This document shows positions 51,627 through 59,869 of a stretch of DNA of 64,000 nucleotides, one piece after another. The notes under the pieces were generated by a model. It searched no databases. It was not told where the DNA came from and saw nothing but the letters and a program-made list of their open reading frames with translations. A program made the translations under genes and the position numbers. The DNA comes from Pokkaliibacter plantistimulans. GTDB taxonomy: Bacteria; Pseudomonadota; Gammaproteobacteria; Pseudomonadales; Balneatricaceae. The stretch covers positions 372,001-436,000 of the forward strand of contig NZ_CP177354.1 in NCBI RefSeq assembly GCF_046844695.1, given 5' to 3'. Each line of letters opens with the position of its first letter. The stretch's first letter is position 1.

Positions 51627-52877
51627 TCAGACGTTGCGCAGCAGATAAAACCGCACGTCGATGGAACCGGCTTTGAAACCGCTTTCGCAGTAGGCCAGGT
51701 AGTAGTTCCACATCCGCCGGAAGCGTTCATCAAAGCCCTGCTGCTGCAACGCGGGCCACTGGCTGTTGAACGCCTGATGCCAGTGACGCAGGGTGCGGGC
51801 ATAGTCATCACCAAAACCGTCTTCCATCACCAGATGCAGCCCGGCCGCGGCAATCTGCTCGCGCATGGCCTGCGGGCTGGGCAGCATGCCGCCGGGGAAG
51901 ATATAGCGCTGGATAAAGTCGGCACGCTGGCGATAGGCAGCAAAGCGCTCGTCAGCAATGGTGATGACCTGAATCACGGCATAACCGCCGGGTTTCAGGC
52001 AGCGCCGCAGAGTGGCGAAGTACTGTGGCCAGTGCTCTTCGCCGACCGCTTCGAGCATTTCGATGGAGACGATGGCGTCGTATTGCTGGTCAGGCAGATC
52101 GCGATAATCGGTGAGGCTGGCCGACGCCCGCCCGGCAAAGCCGGTCAGCCGCTGCTGGCACCACAGCAACTGTTGCTGCGACAGGGTAATGCCGTGCCAG
52201 CTGACATCCTGCTGACTGAGCAGATGCTCCGCCATACCGCCCCAGCCGCAGCCGATTTCCAGCACCCGGTCACCGGCCTTTATTCCGAGCATGTGGCTAA
52301 TGGTCTGGTACTTGTTGTGCTGTGCCTGTTCCAGACTCTGCTCAGGGCTGGCGAACAGCGCGGCCGAATAGGTCATGGTGGGGTCCAGCCACAGCCGGTA
52401 GAAGTCGTTGCCCAGATCGTAGTGGAAGGCGATGTTACGCCGGCTGCCACGACGGCTGTTGGCATTCAGCCGGTGCAGCAGCCGATGCAGCCAGGCACTG
52501 AAGGGGCTGCCGGCAAACGCCTGCTCCAGCCGTTTCTCATTGGCCATGGCCCAGTCGGTCAGGGCATGCAGATCATCACAATCCCAGTCACCGGCCATAT
52601 AGCCTTCGGCCCAGCCCAGCAGCCCGCCACGCAGCCCGCGTTGTACGGCACGGCGCTGGTGGATGCGCACATGGGGTTGCGGCACCCCAGGCAGGCACTG
52701 ACCCAGACTGATGTCTTCCGCGCCCGGCCAGCTCAGACTGATACGGCTGACCTGCAGCTGTTGCAGGCGCTCCAGCACCCGCCGCAGCATCCACGACGGA
52801 CGTTTACCTGTGCTGGCAGTCATGGTCGGTGCGACCTTGCACAGTGACCAGCGGCTCGATTTGACGACATCGGACAT
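51627..52877 (-). CDS. Cyclopropane-fatty-acid-synthase-like (Cfa/UfaM) methyltransferase
   Basis: Starting at the ATG at 52877 gives 416 residues with the N-terminal lipid-binding part and the CFA catalytic part: IAFHYDLGNDFYRLWLDPTM, YSAALF, DRVLEIGCGWGGMAEHLL, then SIEMLEAVGEEHWPQYFATL and ending with the YYLAYCESGFKAGSIDVRFY region. It methylates double bonds of phospholipid acyl chains. The start overlaps the stop of the DUF1365 gene (TGATG) with AAGGAG upstream. In clusters with DUF1365 and an FAD oxidoreductase such a protein can be the methylase of furan fatty acid synthesis rather than a housekeeping Cfa; which applies here is open. Confidence 0.88.
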   Translation of the reverse strand: MSDVVKSSRWSLCKVAPTMTASTGKRPSWMLRRVLERLQQLQVSRISLSWPGAEDISLGQCLPGVPQPHVRIHQRRAVQRGLRGGLLGWAEGYMAGDWDCDDLHALTDWAMANEKRLEQAFAGSPFSAWLHRLLHRLNANSRRGSRRNIAFHYDLGNDFYRLWLDPTMTYSAALFASPEQSLEQAQHNKYQTISHMLGIKAGDRVLEIGCGWGGMAEHLLSQQDVSWHGITLSQQQLLWCQQRLTGFAGRASASLTDYRDLPDQQYDAIVSIEMLEAVGEEHWPQYFATLRRCLKPGGYAVIQVITIADERFAAYRQRADFIQRYIFPGGMLPSPQAMREQIAAAGLHLVMEDGFGDDYARTLRHWHQAFNSQWPALQQQGFDERFRRMWNYYLAYCESGFKAGSIDVRFYLLRNV

Positions 52878-53707
52878 CAGGGCAGCTCCTTCTTCAATCC
52901 AGAACTTATGGCAGGGGTAAGGGTGGCAGAGGCATCCAGCATGCGACCAAGGGTGATACGCGCAGCGCGCTGCGGTGGCCGGGGCACCAGCCGCACGCCC
53001 TTGAGCCACAGCCGCAGTGCCTCCCAGTGGATGGCGGCCATCACCTTGACCGTCATCAGCGGCATGGCCAGAAACTGTCGCCACAAACCGCGCTGGCTGA
53101 GGGGCTGGCGTTCGGCACTGAATACCGCGTGCAGCAGCACCCCTTCCGGGTCGGTCTGACGAATGGCTACCGACACCCGTTCCGCCGGGGGCAGGATGCG
53201 AAAGCGGTAGCGACAGTCCATATCGATAAAGGGCGAGACGTAGAACACCTTGTCGGCCTGCTGGTAGCGCACGCCCTGCTGGCGGCTCGGCTCGGCCGGA
53301 ATCACATACAGATGGCGCTGGCCGAAGGTGTTGCTGACCTGATGCAGGGTGGCCTGCAGCTGACCGGCGGTGTTATAGCAGAAATAGATCGCCAGCGGGT
53401 TGAAGGCGTAGCCGAGGATGCGCGGATAACACAGCAGCTCGACCCGGGCCGGGCGCGGCAGACCGTGCCGGGCATTTATTTCATCGGCAAAGTCACGCAG
53501 GCTCTGGCCCGGCTCCAGCCCGTGATCGGCATCGCAGAGGCTGAACAGGTTCGGCGCATTGTAGGAGAAGCCCGTCAGCTGCTGATCAAGCACGGGCAAC
53601 TCATCCAGATCAAACAGCCAGGCGGTCACCCGGTAGACAAAGCGATGTACGCGTGGCTTGAAGCGGTGATGCATCACCGTGCCGGGATACAGGCAGGAGT
53701 TCATCAT
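52877..53707 (-). CDS. DUF1365 protein (UfaO-like)
   Basis: This 276-residue protein has the DUF1365 pattern: YPGTVMHHRFKPRVHRFVYR at the N-terminus, LLCYPRILGYAFNPLAIYFC, and VFYVSPFIDMDCRYRF. DUF1365 members next to Cfa-like genes include UfaO of Rhodobacter sphaeroides, needed to put oxygen into the furan ring. It overlaps the FAD oxidoreductase gene by 4 bases and the methyltransferase gene by 1 base. The furan role is inferred from context. Confidence 0.85.
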   Translation of the reverse strand: MMNSCLYPGTVMHHRFKPRVHRFVYRVTAWLFDLDELPVLDQQLTGFSYNAPNLFSLCDADHGLEPGQSLRDFADEINARHGLPRPARVELLCYPRILGYAFNPLAIYFCYNTAGQLQATLHQVSNTFGQRHLYVIPAEPSRQQGVRYQQADKVFYVSPFIDMDCRYRFRILPPAERVSVAIRQTDPEGVLLHAVFSAERQPLSQRGLWRQFLAMPLMTVKVMAAIHWEALRLWLKGVRLVPRPPQRAARITLGRMLDASATLTPAISSGLKKELP

Positions 53708-55050
53708 GCTGCCCTCTGCCAGTGGCGCTGCAGCCAGTCTTCGGGCAGGGCAATGCGGTTATCCTCAGCGCGGGTCAGCCACGGGCGGCGCACACCGGTC
53801 AGCGCTTCGGCCACGGCAAGGCCCGACTGCAGCCCGTCTTCATGGAAACCGTAACCACACCAGGCTCCGCAGAACCAGGTGTTGCGCTGGCCCTGAATCG
53901 CCCACAGCTGCGGCTGATGCTGGATGGCGCGCACATCGAACAGCGGATGGTCATAGAGGAAGCTGGCGTGCACTTTATCCACCGCCGGTTGCTGTGGCGG
54001 ATTCAGGGTGACGATCAGCGGCTCGGGGGTGTCCAGCTGCTGCAGCCGGTTCATCCAGTAGCTGACCGCCACCTGCTGCTCGCCCTGCTCATCGCGGTGG
54101 CCCAGATAATTCCAGCTGGCCCAAGCCCGGCGGCGCTTCGGCATCAGGCTGAGATCACTGTGCAGAATGGCGCGGTTACGCTGATAGGGGAACGCCGACA
54201 GCACATCCTTTTCATCAGAGCCGGGATCTGCCAGCAGCTGCAGTGCCTGATCGGCATGGCAGGCCAGTACCACCTGATCGAAATACCACTGATCGCCCTG
54301 CCAGTCCTGAATCAGCACCTTGCCCGGCAACCGGCGGATACTGCGCACGCCGCGATTGCAGTGCGCATGAGGGCCGATGGCATCAAGGATTTTCTGCACA
54401 TAGACCCGGCTGCCACCGCAGACGCTGAACCACTGTGGCCGCTCCTTCAGTTGCAGCAGGCCGTGGTTATCGCAGAAGCGCAGGAAACTCAGGGCCGGGT
54501 AGTCGAGCATCTGCGCCATCGGCGTCGACCAGATGGCCGCGCCCATGGGTAACAGATGCTGATCACGGAAGGCATCGCCATAACCGCCCTGCTGCAGCAG
54601 CTGGCCGAGGGTGACGTGCGGGCCAATTTCGTGGCGCCAGTCGTCGGCATCACGGTAGAAATCGAGAATGTCTTTGAGCATGCCCCAGAACGATGGCCGT
54701 AACAGGTTGCGGCGCTGGGCAAACAAACCGCCCAGCGAGGTGCCGGCGTATTCCAGCTGGCCCTGTTCGAGAGACACCGCAAAGGACATGTCGGTGGCGT
54801 GGGTCGGCACCCCAAGCTGTTCGAACAGCGCCACCAGATTGGGATAGCAGCGTTCGTTGTAGACGATAAAGCCAGTATCCACCGCCGTGGTGACACCTTG
54901 TTGCGTCACCTGCACGGTATTGGAGTGGCCGCCGAACCGGTCGTCCTTCTCGAACAGCGTGACCTTGTGGCGTCTGGCCAGATGCCAGGCGCAGCTCAGG
55001 CCGCTGATGCCTGAACCTATAACGGCGATACTGAGTTGCTTGTCGATCAT
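53704..55050 (-). CDS. FAD-dependent oxidoreductase of the amine-oxidase type (UfaD-like)
   Basis: Starting at the ATG at 55050 gives 448 residues with the FAD-binding IAVIGSGISGLSCAWHLARR, LFEKDDRFGGHSNTV, and VDTGFIVYNERCYPNLVALF. The C-terminal part WFCGAWCGYGFHEDGLQSGL is typical of the NAD(P)/FAD protein found in Cfa-DUF1365 clusters. AAAGGAGGGG precedes the start. It is the first gene of the operon and lies just behind an ECF-type promoter at 55073-55100. UfaD-like proteins are thought to desaturate methylated acyl chains before ring closure. Confidence 0.85.
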   Translation of the reverse strand: MIDKQLSIAVIGSGISGLSCAWHLARRHKVTLFEKDDRFGGHSNTVQVTQQGVTTAVDTGFIVYNERCYPNLVALFEQLGVPTHATDMSFAVSLEQGQLEYAGTSLGGLFAQRRNLLRPSFWGMLKDILDFYRDADDWRHEIGPHVTLGQLLQQGGYGDAFRDQHLLPMGAAIWSTPMAQMLDYPALSFLRFCDNHGLLQLKERPQWFSVCGGSRVYVQKILDAIGPHAHCNRGVRSIRRLPGKVLIQDWQGDQWYFDQVVLACHADQALQLLADPGSDEKDVLSAFPYQRNRAILHSDLSLMPKRRRAWASWNYLGHRDEQGEQQVAVSYWMNRLQQLDTPEPLIVTLNPPQQPAVDKVHASFLYDHPLFDVRAIQHQPQLWAIQGQRNTWFCGAWCGYGFHEDGLQSGLAVAEALTGVRRPWLTRAEDNRIALPEDWLQRHWQRAA

Positions 55051-55072
55051 GGCCGCCCCTCCTTTTGCCGCT

Positions 55073-55100
55073 CTTACGCACCCCCTGCGCAAATGGATCA
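55073..55100 (-). promoter_or_regulatory. ECF sigma (RpoE-ChrR type) promoter of the lipid operon
   Basis: On the minus strand TGATCC (55095-55100 reversed) and CGTAAG (55073-55078) are separated by 16 bases. The predicted start near 55066 gives a leader of about 16 bases with a good ribosome binding site. The element matches the divergent promoter at 55150 in the -35 box and part of the spacer (ATTT) and is of the TGATCC type used by RpoE-ChrR sigma factors. Confidence 0.75.
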
Positions 55101-55149
55101 GCATCGTCGCGGATCGGCAGATCGCTGGCAGATGCGGTGACGTTAATGC

Positions 55150-55176
55150 TGATCCATTTTGGCGACCTCTGCGTAT
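55150..55176 (+). promoter_or_regulatory. ECF sigma promoter upstream of the rpoE-chrR pair
   Basis: TGATCC (55150-55155) and CGTAT (55172-55176) are separated by 16 bases, the same layout as on the opposite strand. Both copies are preceded by GATGC or AATGC and followed by ATTT. This would allow the sigma factor to activate its own gene. The distance to the sigma start codon at 55462 leaves a leader of about 280 bases with nothing I can recognise except an open frame. Confidence 0.72.
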
Positions 55177-55461
55177 AGCTCTACACTTGGGACAGCACAG
55201 CTGCTTTTGCACAGAGGCAGCGCGCAGAACCTGTTCACGATCTCGCCAGCGAATCGGGTTCAGGTGCAGAGTCCCGCCAATGTTTCCCGGCCAGATACGC
55301 ATAACTATCTGCCGACTTGTGACAGGGCTCAGCTCATGTGGCTTTTATCGCCTCGCCATCAGCACGCTACCCCCGCTCCGGCGGACGGGGCGGCTGTGCG
55401 CCGCCGTGGCGCGACCTTGCAACTGTGCGGCGATCACCGCCGGGATACAGGACAGTACACC

Positions 55462-56088
55462 ATGACACTAGCCGCATCAGACGAGTCCGGCAGCGACAAC
55501 CTGCAGCAGCACTGGCTGCACTGCATGGCGGCGGTGGCCGGGCAGCGCGACAAAGCCAGCTTTATGCAGATCTACGATTACTTTGCCCCCCGTCTCAACA
55601 GTTACCTGCATGGCCTCGGCGCCTCACCGGCACTGGCCGAAGAACTGGTACAGGAAAGCCTGCTCAGCCTGTGGCGCAAGGCCCATCAGTTCAATCCAGA
55701 CAAGGCTGCGCTCAGCACCTGGCTGTTTCGTATTGCCCGTAACCTGTTTATCGATGCCATGCGCCGGCAGCCAAACTGGCTGCTGTCGGAACTGGATATG
55801 GAAGAGGAAATCGACCCGCACAGCCCCAGCGGTGACAGCCATGCTGACGGCCTCAAGGTACAGCAGGCCATCCAGCAGCTGCCGATGATGCAGGCGCAGG
55901 TGGTGTACAAGTCCTACTTCGAGGCCAAAAGCCACAGTGAGATTGCCGAGGAACTGCAGATTCCTCTGGGCAGCGTCAAATCCAGCCTGCGTCTGGCGTT
56001 CCAGAAACTGCGTGTGTTTCTCGGTCAGGCAGAAGGCAACCCTCCCCACGGCTATCCAGACACCAGCAGTAAAGGAGAGCCATCATGA
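55462..56088 (+). CDS. rpoE: ECF sigma factor, RpoE-ChrR (ECF11) type
   Basis: This 208-residue protein has the sigma-2 region (FMQIYDYFAPRLNSYLHGLG, then LAEELVQESLLSLWRKAHQF and STWLFRIARNLFIDAMRR) and the sigma-4 region (VVYKSYFEAKSHSEIAEELQ followed by IPLGSVKSSLRLAFQKLR). Its partner is the ChrR-type anti-sigma gene that overlaps it by 4 bases. Sigma factors of this pair answer to singlet oxygen or organic hydroperoxides. The ATG at 55462 has AGGA about 9 bases upstream; the frame stays open further upstream. Confidence 0.9.
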   Translation: MTLAASDESGSDNLQQHWLHCMAAVAGQRDKASFMQIYDYFAPRLNSYLHGLGASPALAEELVQESLLSLWRKAHQFNPDKAALSTWLFRIARNLFIDAMRRQPNWLLSELDMEEEIDPHSPSGDSHADGLKVQQAIQQLPMMQAQVVYKSYFEAKSHSEIAEELQIPLGSVKSSLRLAFQKLRVFLGQAEGNPPHGYPDTSSKGEPS

Positions 56089-56801
56089 AGACTCCGATCC
56101 GGCGCCAGAACCCGCTGGCACTGCAACCCAATCATCATCCCGACGATGCCACTCTGGTCAGTTACGCAGCGGGCGGGCTGGCCACCGCCCTGTCGATTAC
56201 CGTCGCCTGCCATCTGGCGATCTGTCCGCGCTGCCGTCAGCGGGTCAGTGAAGCCGATGCCCTCGGTGGTCACCTGCTCAGCCATCTGCCCCAGCAGTCG
56301 CTGTCTGCCGAACATCGTCAGGCCATGCTGGACGCGCTGGATAAACCTGCAGCCGATGAGCCAGCTGCCGGGCACAGGGCGTCCACCGCCATAGCCAGTA
56401 AAGAGACCAGCGCAGAGGCCGACGATCTGCTACCCGCGCCCCTGCAGCATCTGCTCGGCGAGCGCTTCAGCGATCTGAAATGGAGCACCCTCGGCCCCGG
56501 CATGAAGCAGGTAAAGATGCACGTTGGCAACAGCAACCTGCGGCTGTTCAAGATCGCTCCGGGCACCTGCATGCCGCTGCACAGCCACGGCGGCAGTGAA
56601 CTGACGCTGGTGCTGCGTGGTTCCTATTCCGACGAAATCGGCCGCTTCTGCCCCGGTGACGTGGCCGATCTCGACCCCGAGGTGGAACATCAGCCCATCG
56701 CCGATCGCGATCAGGATTGCATCTGTCTGATCGCCACCGATGCGCCCCTGCGTTTCCGCGGTATTGTGCCGCGTCTGCTGCAGCCGTTCTTTGGTCTGTA
56801 A
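56085..56801 (+). CDS. chrR: ChrR-type zinc anti-sigma factor with cupin domain
   Basis: This 238-residue protein has the ZAS domain with the zinc motif HLAICPRC (H-x3-C-x2-C) near residue 47 and the C-terminal cupin domain with metal ligands in PLHSHGGSELTLVLRGSYSD and DPEVEHQPIADRDQDCICLI. ChrR holds RpoE inactive until singlet oxygen or peroxide is sensed, the cupin domain being needed for release. It overlaps the sigma gene by 4 bases and is followed by a strong terminator. Confidence 0.93.
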   Translation: MKTPIRRQNPLALQPNHHPDDATLVSYAAGGLATALSITVACHLAICPRCRQRVSEADALGGHLLSHLPQQSLSAEHRQAMLDALDKPAADEPAAGHRASTAIASKETSAEADDLLPAPLQHLLGERFSDLKWSTLGPGMKQVKMHVGNSNLRLFKIAPGTCMPLHSHGGSELTLVLRGSYSDEIGRFCPGDVADLDPEVEHQPIADRDQDCICLIATDAPLRFRGIVPRLLQPFFGL

Positions 56802-56819
56802 GAACGGCACCGCTTTCCC

Positions 56820-56849
56820 TTCTGTCCGGCCTGATTCTGTCCGGCCTGA
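56820..56849 (+). repeat. Tandem duplication of a 15-base unit
   Basis: TTCTGTCCGGCCTGA occurs at 56820-56834 and again at 56835-56849, just after the chrR stop codon. It is non-coding and probably a simple replication slippage product. Confidence 0.85.
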
Positions 56850-56870
56850 TAGTGCCGGGCTTTGACGCAA

Positions 56871-56895
56871 CGTCCGCCTCGGCGGACGTTTTTTT
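56871..56895 (+). terminator. Rho-independent terminator of rpoE-chrR
   Basis: CGTCCGCC (56871-56878) and GGCGGACG (56881-56888) form an 8-bp stem with loop TC, followed by seven T. It lies 70 bases after the chrR stop codon. Between it and the next gene (56896-57208) no other gene is seen. Confidence 0.9.
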
Positions 56896-57053
56896 CTATA
56901 CAGATCAAACGATTAGCGAAATAAACCAGCCATCCAAACGAGCCATGCTCAGTTTTTGTACGTCTTCAAGACTGCCTGGAAATAGCGTAATCACGCAGTG
57001 AATTTGCGCGTTTTCTACGTCTTTAGCAGTGAACACGCAAAATCATCATCAAA

Positions 57054-57071
57054 CTGTCATGCGTTGTTCAC
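57054..57071 (+). promoter_or_regulatory. Weak Pho-box-like sequence before the ABC transporter
   Basis: CTGTCAT (57054-57060), GCGT, TGTTCAC (57065-57071) resembles the PhoB box CTGTCAT-N4-CTGTCAY at 11 of 14 positions; the first repeat is perfect, the second is poor. It lies about 140 bases before the substrate-binding protein gene. One box of this quality can arise by chance. Confidence 0.2.
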
Positions 57072-57208
57072 AGTCATTTCCGACTATCGCCGCTTTCGTA
57101 CGAGCGTGACACCACGCCCGTGCTGCTCTGTGCAGTTCCGTTCGATCCAACTTTTATCCGCCAGCGCCGTGGTTTATCCGCCGCGCTGGTCTGCAACTGG
57201 GGGTTTCA

Positions 57209-58168
57209 ATGAAAAAGCTGTTCGCTGCCCTGACGGTGGGCATGGTGCTGGCCACTCCGGCTTTCGCGACTGATCATCTGGTGGTCTACAGCGCCGGTCC
57301 CAAGCCGCTGTCGTCTGGTCTGGCCAAGGCATTTGAGGCCAAAACCGGCATCAAGGTAGATCTGTTTGAAGCCACCGCGGGCAAGATCATGGCCCGTTAT
57401 GAAGCTGAAAAAGCCAATCCGCAGGTGGATGTGATCATCTCCGCAGCCTGGGCCGATGCCATTTCCCTGGATCAGGCCGGTGAACTGTTGCCCTACCACT
57501 CCGCCAACGCCGCCAACGTGCCTGCCGCGCTGCAGACCCCCAACTACGTGGCTCAGGGCGCTGCTGCACTGGCCATCGCCTACAACCCCAAATCCGGCCT
57601 GCCGGCGCCGACCCGCTGGAGCGATCTGACCCAGCCCACCTACAAGGATCAGGTCACCATGCCTGACCCGGCCAAATCAGGTTCTTCACTGACCCTGGTG
57701 CAGGGTCTGGTTGCCAAGGATGAAACCGCCGCGTGGAAGCTGTTTGAAGGTCTGGCCGCCAACCAGACGCTGGTTCCCGGCCCCAACAACGCCGCCATGA
57801 ACCCGGTACTGCAGGGCGCTAAAGGCGTGGTGTTCGGTGCGGTGGACTATCTGGTGATCGGCGCCAAGGCCAAGGGTGAGAGCATCGAAGTGGTGTATCC
57901 CAAAGACGGCACCGTACTGGCGCCCCGGCCGATGATGATCATCAAGACCTCGCAGCATCAGGAGGCTGCCAAACAGTTCATCGACTTCGCCCTGTCCGAA
58001 GAAGGTCAGAAACGGGTGGCCGATGAGTTCATTCTGCCTGCGCGTACCGATATTCAGGCCAAGCGTCCGGGCTGGAACGATCTCAGCATCATCGACTTCA
58101 ATGAAGCCGCCGCCGCGGCCAGCGCAGCCGCCACCAAGGCCAAATTCGCTGCAATCATGATGAAGTAA
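57209..58168 (+). CDS. ABC transporter periplasmic solute-binding protein (family 1)
   Basis: This 319-residue protein has a signal peptide (MKKLFAALTVGMVLATPAFA) and the family-1 binding fold: DHLVVYSAGPKPLSSGLAKA, AFEAKTGIKVDLFEATAGKI, VDVIISAAWADAISLDQAGE and PDPAKSGSSLTLVQGLV. This group includes ferric-iron, 2-aminoethylphosphonate and sugar-phosphate binders. It is the first gene of a three-gene importer operon with its permease 3 bases downstream. The substrate cannot be settled from the sequence. Confidence 0.85.
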   Translation: MKKLFAALTVGMVLATPAFATDHLVVYSAGPKPLSSGLAKAFEAKTGIKVDLFEATAGKIMARYEAEKANPQVDVIISAAWADAISLDQAGELLPYHSANAANVPAALQTPNYVAQGAAALAIAYNPKSGLPAPTRWSDLTQPTYKDQVTMPDPAKSGSSLTLVQGLVAKDETAAWKLFEGLAANQTLVPGPNNAAMNPVLQGAKGVVFGAVDYLVIGAKAKGESIEVVYPKDGTVLAPRPMMIIKTSQHQEAAKQFIDFALSEEGQKRVADEFILPARTDIQAKRPGWNDLSIIDFNEAAAAASAAATKAKFAAIMMK

Positions 58169-58171
58169 GGC

Positions 58172-59869
58172 ATGTTTCAGCTGGTCTTATCGCAATGGCA
58201 GACACAGCGCAGCCGGTGGTTGGCACCGGCGCTGCTGTGGCTGGCCATTGTCCTGCTGGTGGTCATTGTCGGTTTACCGGTACTGGCCATCCTGCTCTAT
58301 GCGCTGTTTCCCCATATCAACGAGTGGTCGCTGGCCGAGCCGTTCAGTGCCCTGCTGCCAACCCTGGCCGACGGGCAGCTGCTCAGCGCCACCGTCAACT
58401 CGCTGCGGCTGTCGGCGGCGGTCACCCTGCTGTCCTGCCTGCTGGCCCTGCCGCTGGCCTATCAGCGTAATCGCATGAGTGACCGCAGCGGCCGGTGGTG
58501 GGATGCGCTGCTGATGGTGCCTTTCCTGATTCCACCCTATATCGGCTCCATGGCGTGGATGCAGCTGCTGCAGGTGAAAGGCTTCAGCGAACAGCTGCTG
58601 GGCTTCAATCTGGCACCTTATCTGTATTCCTTTCCCGGGATTGTCAGCGTGATGGCGCTGCATCTGTTTCCGATGATCTACTTTGCCGCCAGCAACGCCC
58701 TGCGGGTGGTAGGTCATCGCTATGGCGACGTGGCCCGGGTGTTCGGTGCCCAGCCCTGGCAGATATTCAGCTGCATCTATCTGCCGCTGGTGTTGCCCAG
58801 TCTGGTCTCCAGCTGCCTGATTGTGTTCATTCTCAGTATTGAGGAATTCGGCACGCCGGAAATTCTCGGCAACCGCTTTGGTTTCCATGTCATCGTCACC
58901 GCCATTCATGACAAGTTCTCTGACTGGCCTATCGATCTGCCCGGCGCCTCGGTGCTGTCGCTGATCCTGATCATCATCGCGCTGGCGGCCTACCTGCTGC
59001 AGCGCCATATCAGCGAACGCTTCAGCGCCAATCTCGACCAGCAGGTGGTGAACCCGCCGCCGCTGCGCCGTTCCCTGCTGGCCAGAACCCTGACGCAGCT
59101 GCTGTTTGCCATGGTGGCCATGCTGGCGGTGGTGCTGCCACTGCTCAGTATCTGCCTCAGCGCCCTGATGAATACCCTGTCCGGCGGGCTGCACTGGCGT
59201 AATCTCAGCCTGCAGCCGCTGCTGCGCCTGTTTGACGGCGACGGTGATGCCTGGGCGGCGATGTCCACCAGCCTCAGTCTGGCGCTGATGGCCGCCTGCT
59301 GTACGGTACTGATCGCCCTGCTGGTGGCCTTTGCCGTGGTACGCCTGCGAGCCCGCGCCACCGTATTGCTGGATTTTCTGTCGATTCTGCCCAACGCCAT
59401 CCCCGGCATGGCCATTGCGGTCGGCCTGATCCTGACCTGGAATCAGCGGTTCTGGCCGCTGACTCCCTACAACACCTCACTGATCCTGCTGCTGGCCTAT
59501 GTCTGCCTAATGCTGCCCTATCCCATCCGCATGCTCAGCGCTGCCCTGTGTCAGTTGCCACGTTCGCTGGATGACGCCGCCTATATCTCCGGTGCCAGCG
59601 AGCTGACCGTGATCTGCCGTATTCTGGCGCCACTGCTGGCCCCCGTTGCCCTGGCCGCAGGCTTTATCGTCTTCGCCATTTCCACCCGCGAGCTGGTCAG
59701 CTCCATTATGCTGGCGCCGCCGGGGGTGGAAACCGTCGCCACCTATGTCTTCCACCAGTTCGATCAGGGCTCCATCAATGCCGGCATGGCCATGAGTCTG
59801 GTCACCATTCTGGTGTCCGGCAGCATCATAGTCTGCGGTCAGCGCCTGCAGGGGAGAGTACGTCCATGA
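58172..59869 (+). CDS. ABC transporter permease with two fused membrane domains
   Basis: This 565-residue protein has about 12 membrane helices in two BPD domains. The EAA loops are seen in DVARVFGAQPWQIFSCIYLP (first half) and DDAAYISGASELTVICRILA (second half). Fused permeases of this size are typical of FbpB/ThiP-like and 2-aminoethylphosphonate-type importers. It lies between the binding protein and the ATPase and overlaps the ATPase gene by 4 bases. Confidence 0.92.
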   Translation: MFQLVLSQWQTQRSRWLAPALLWLAIVLLVVIVGLPVLAILLYALFPHINEWSLAEPFSALLPTLADGQLLSATVNSLRLSAAVTLLSCLLALPLAYQRNRMSDRSGRWWDALLMVPFLIPPYIGSMAWMQLLQVKGFSEQLLGFNLAPYLYSFPGIVSVMALHLFPMIYFAASNALRVVGHRYGDVARVFGAQPWQIFSCIYLPLVLPSLVSSCLIVFILSIEEFGTPEILGNRFGFHVIVTAIHDKFSDWPIDLPGASVLSLILIIIALAAYLLQRHISERFSANLDQQVVNPPPLRRSLLARTLTQLLFAMVAMLAVVLPLLSICLSALMNTLSGGLHWRNLSLQPLLRLFDGDGDAWAAMSTSLSLALMAACCTVLIALLVAFAVVRLRARATVLLDFLSILPNAIPGMAIAVGLILTWNQRFWPLTPYNTSLILLLAYVCLMLPYPIRMLSAALCQLPRSLDDAAYISGASELTVICRILAPLLAPVALAAGFIVFAISTRELVSSIMLAPPGVETVATYVFHQFDQGSINAGMAMSLVTILVSGSIIVCGQRLQGRVRP

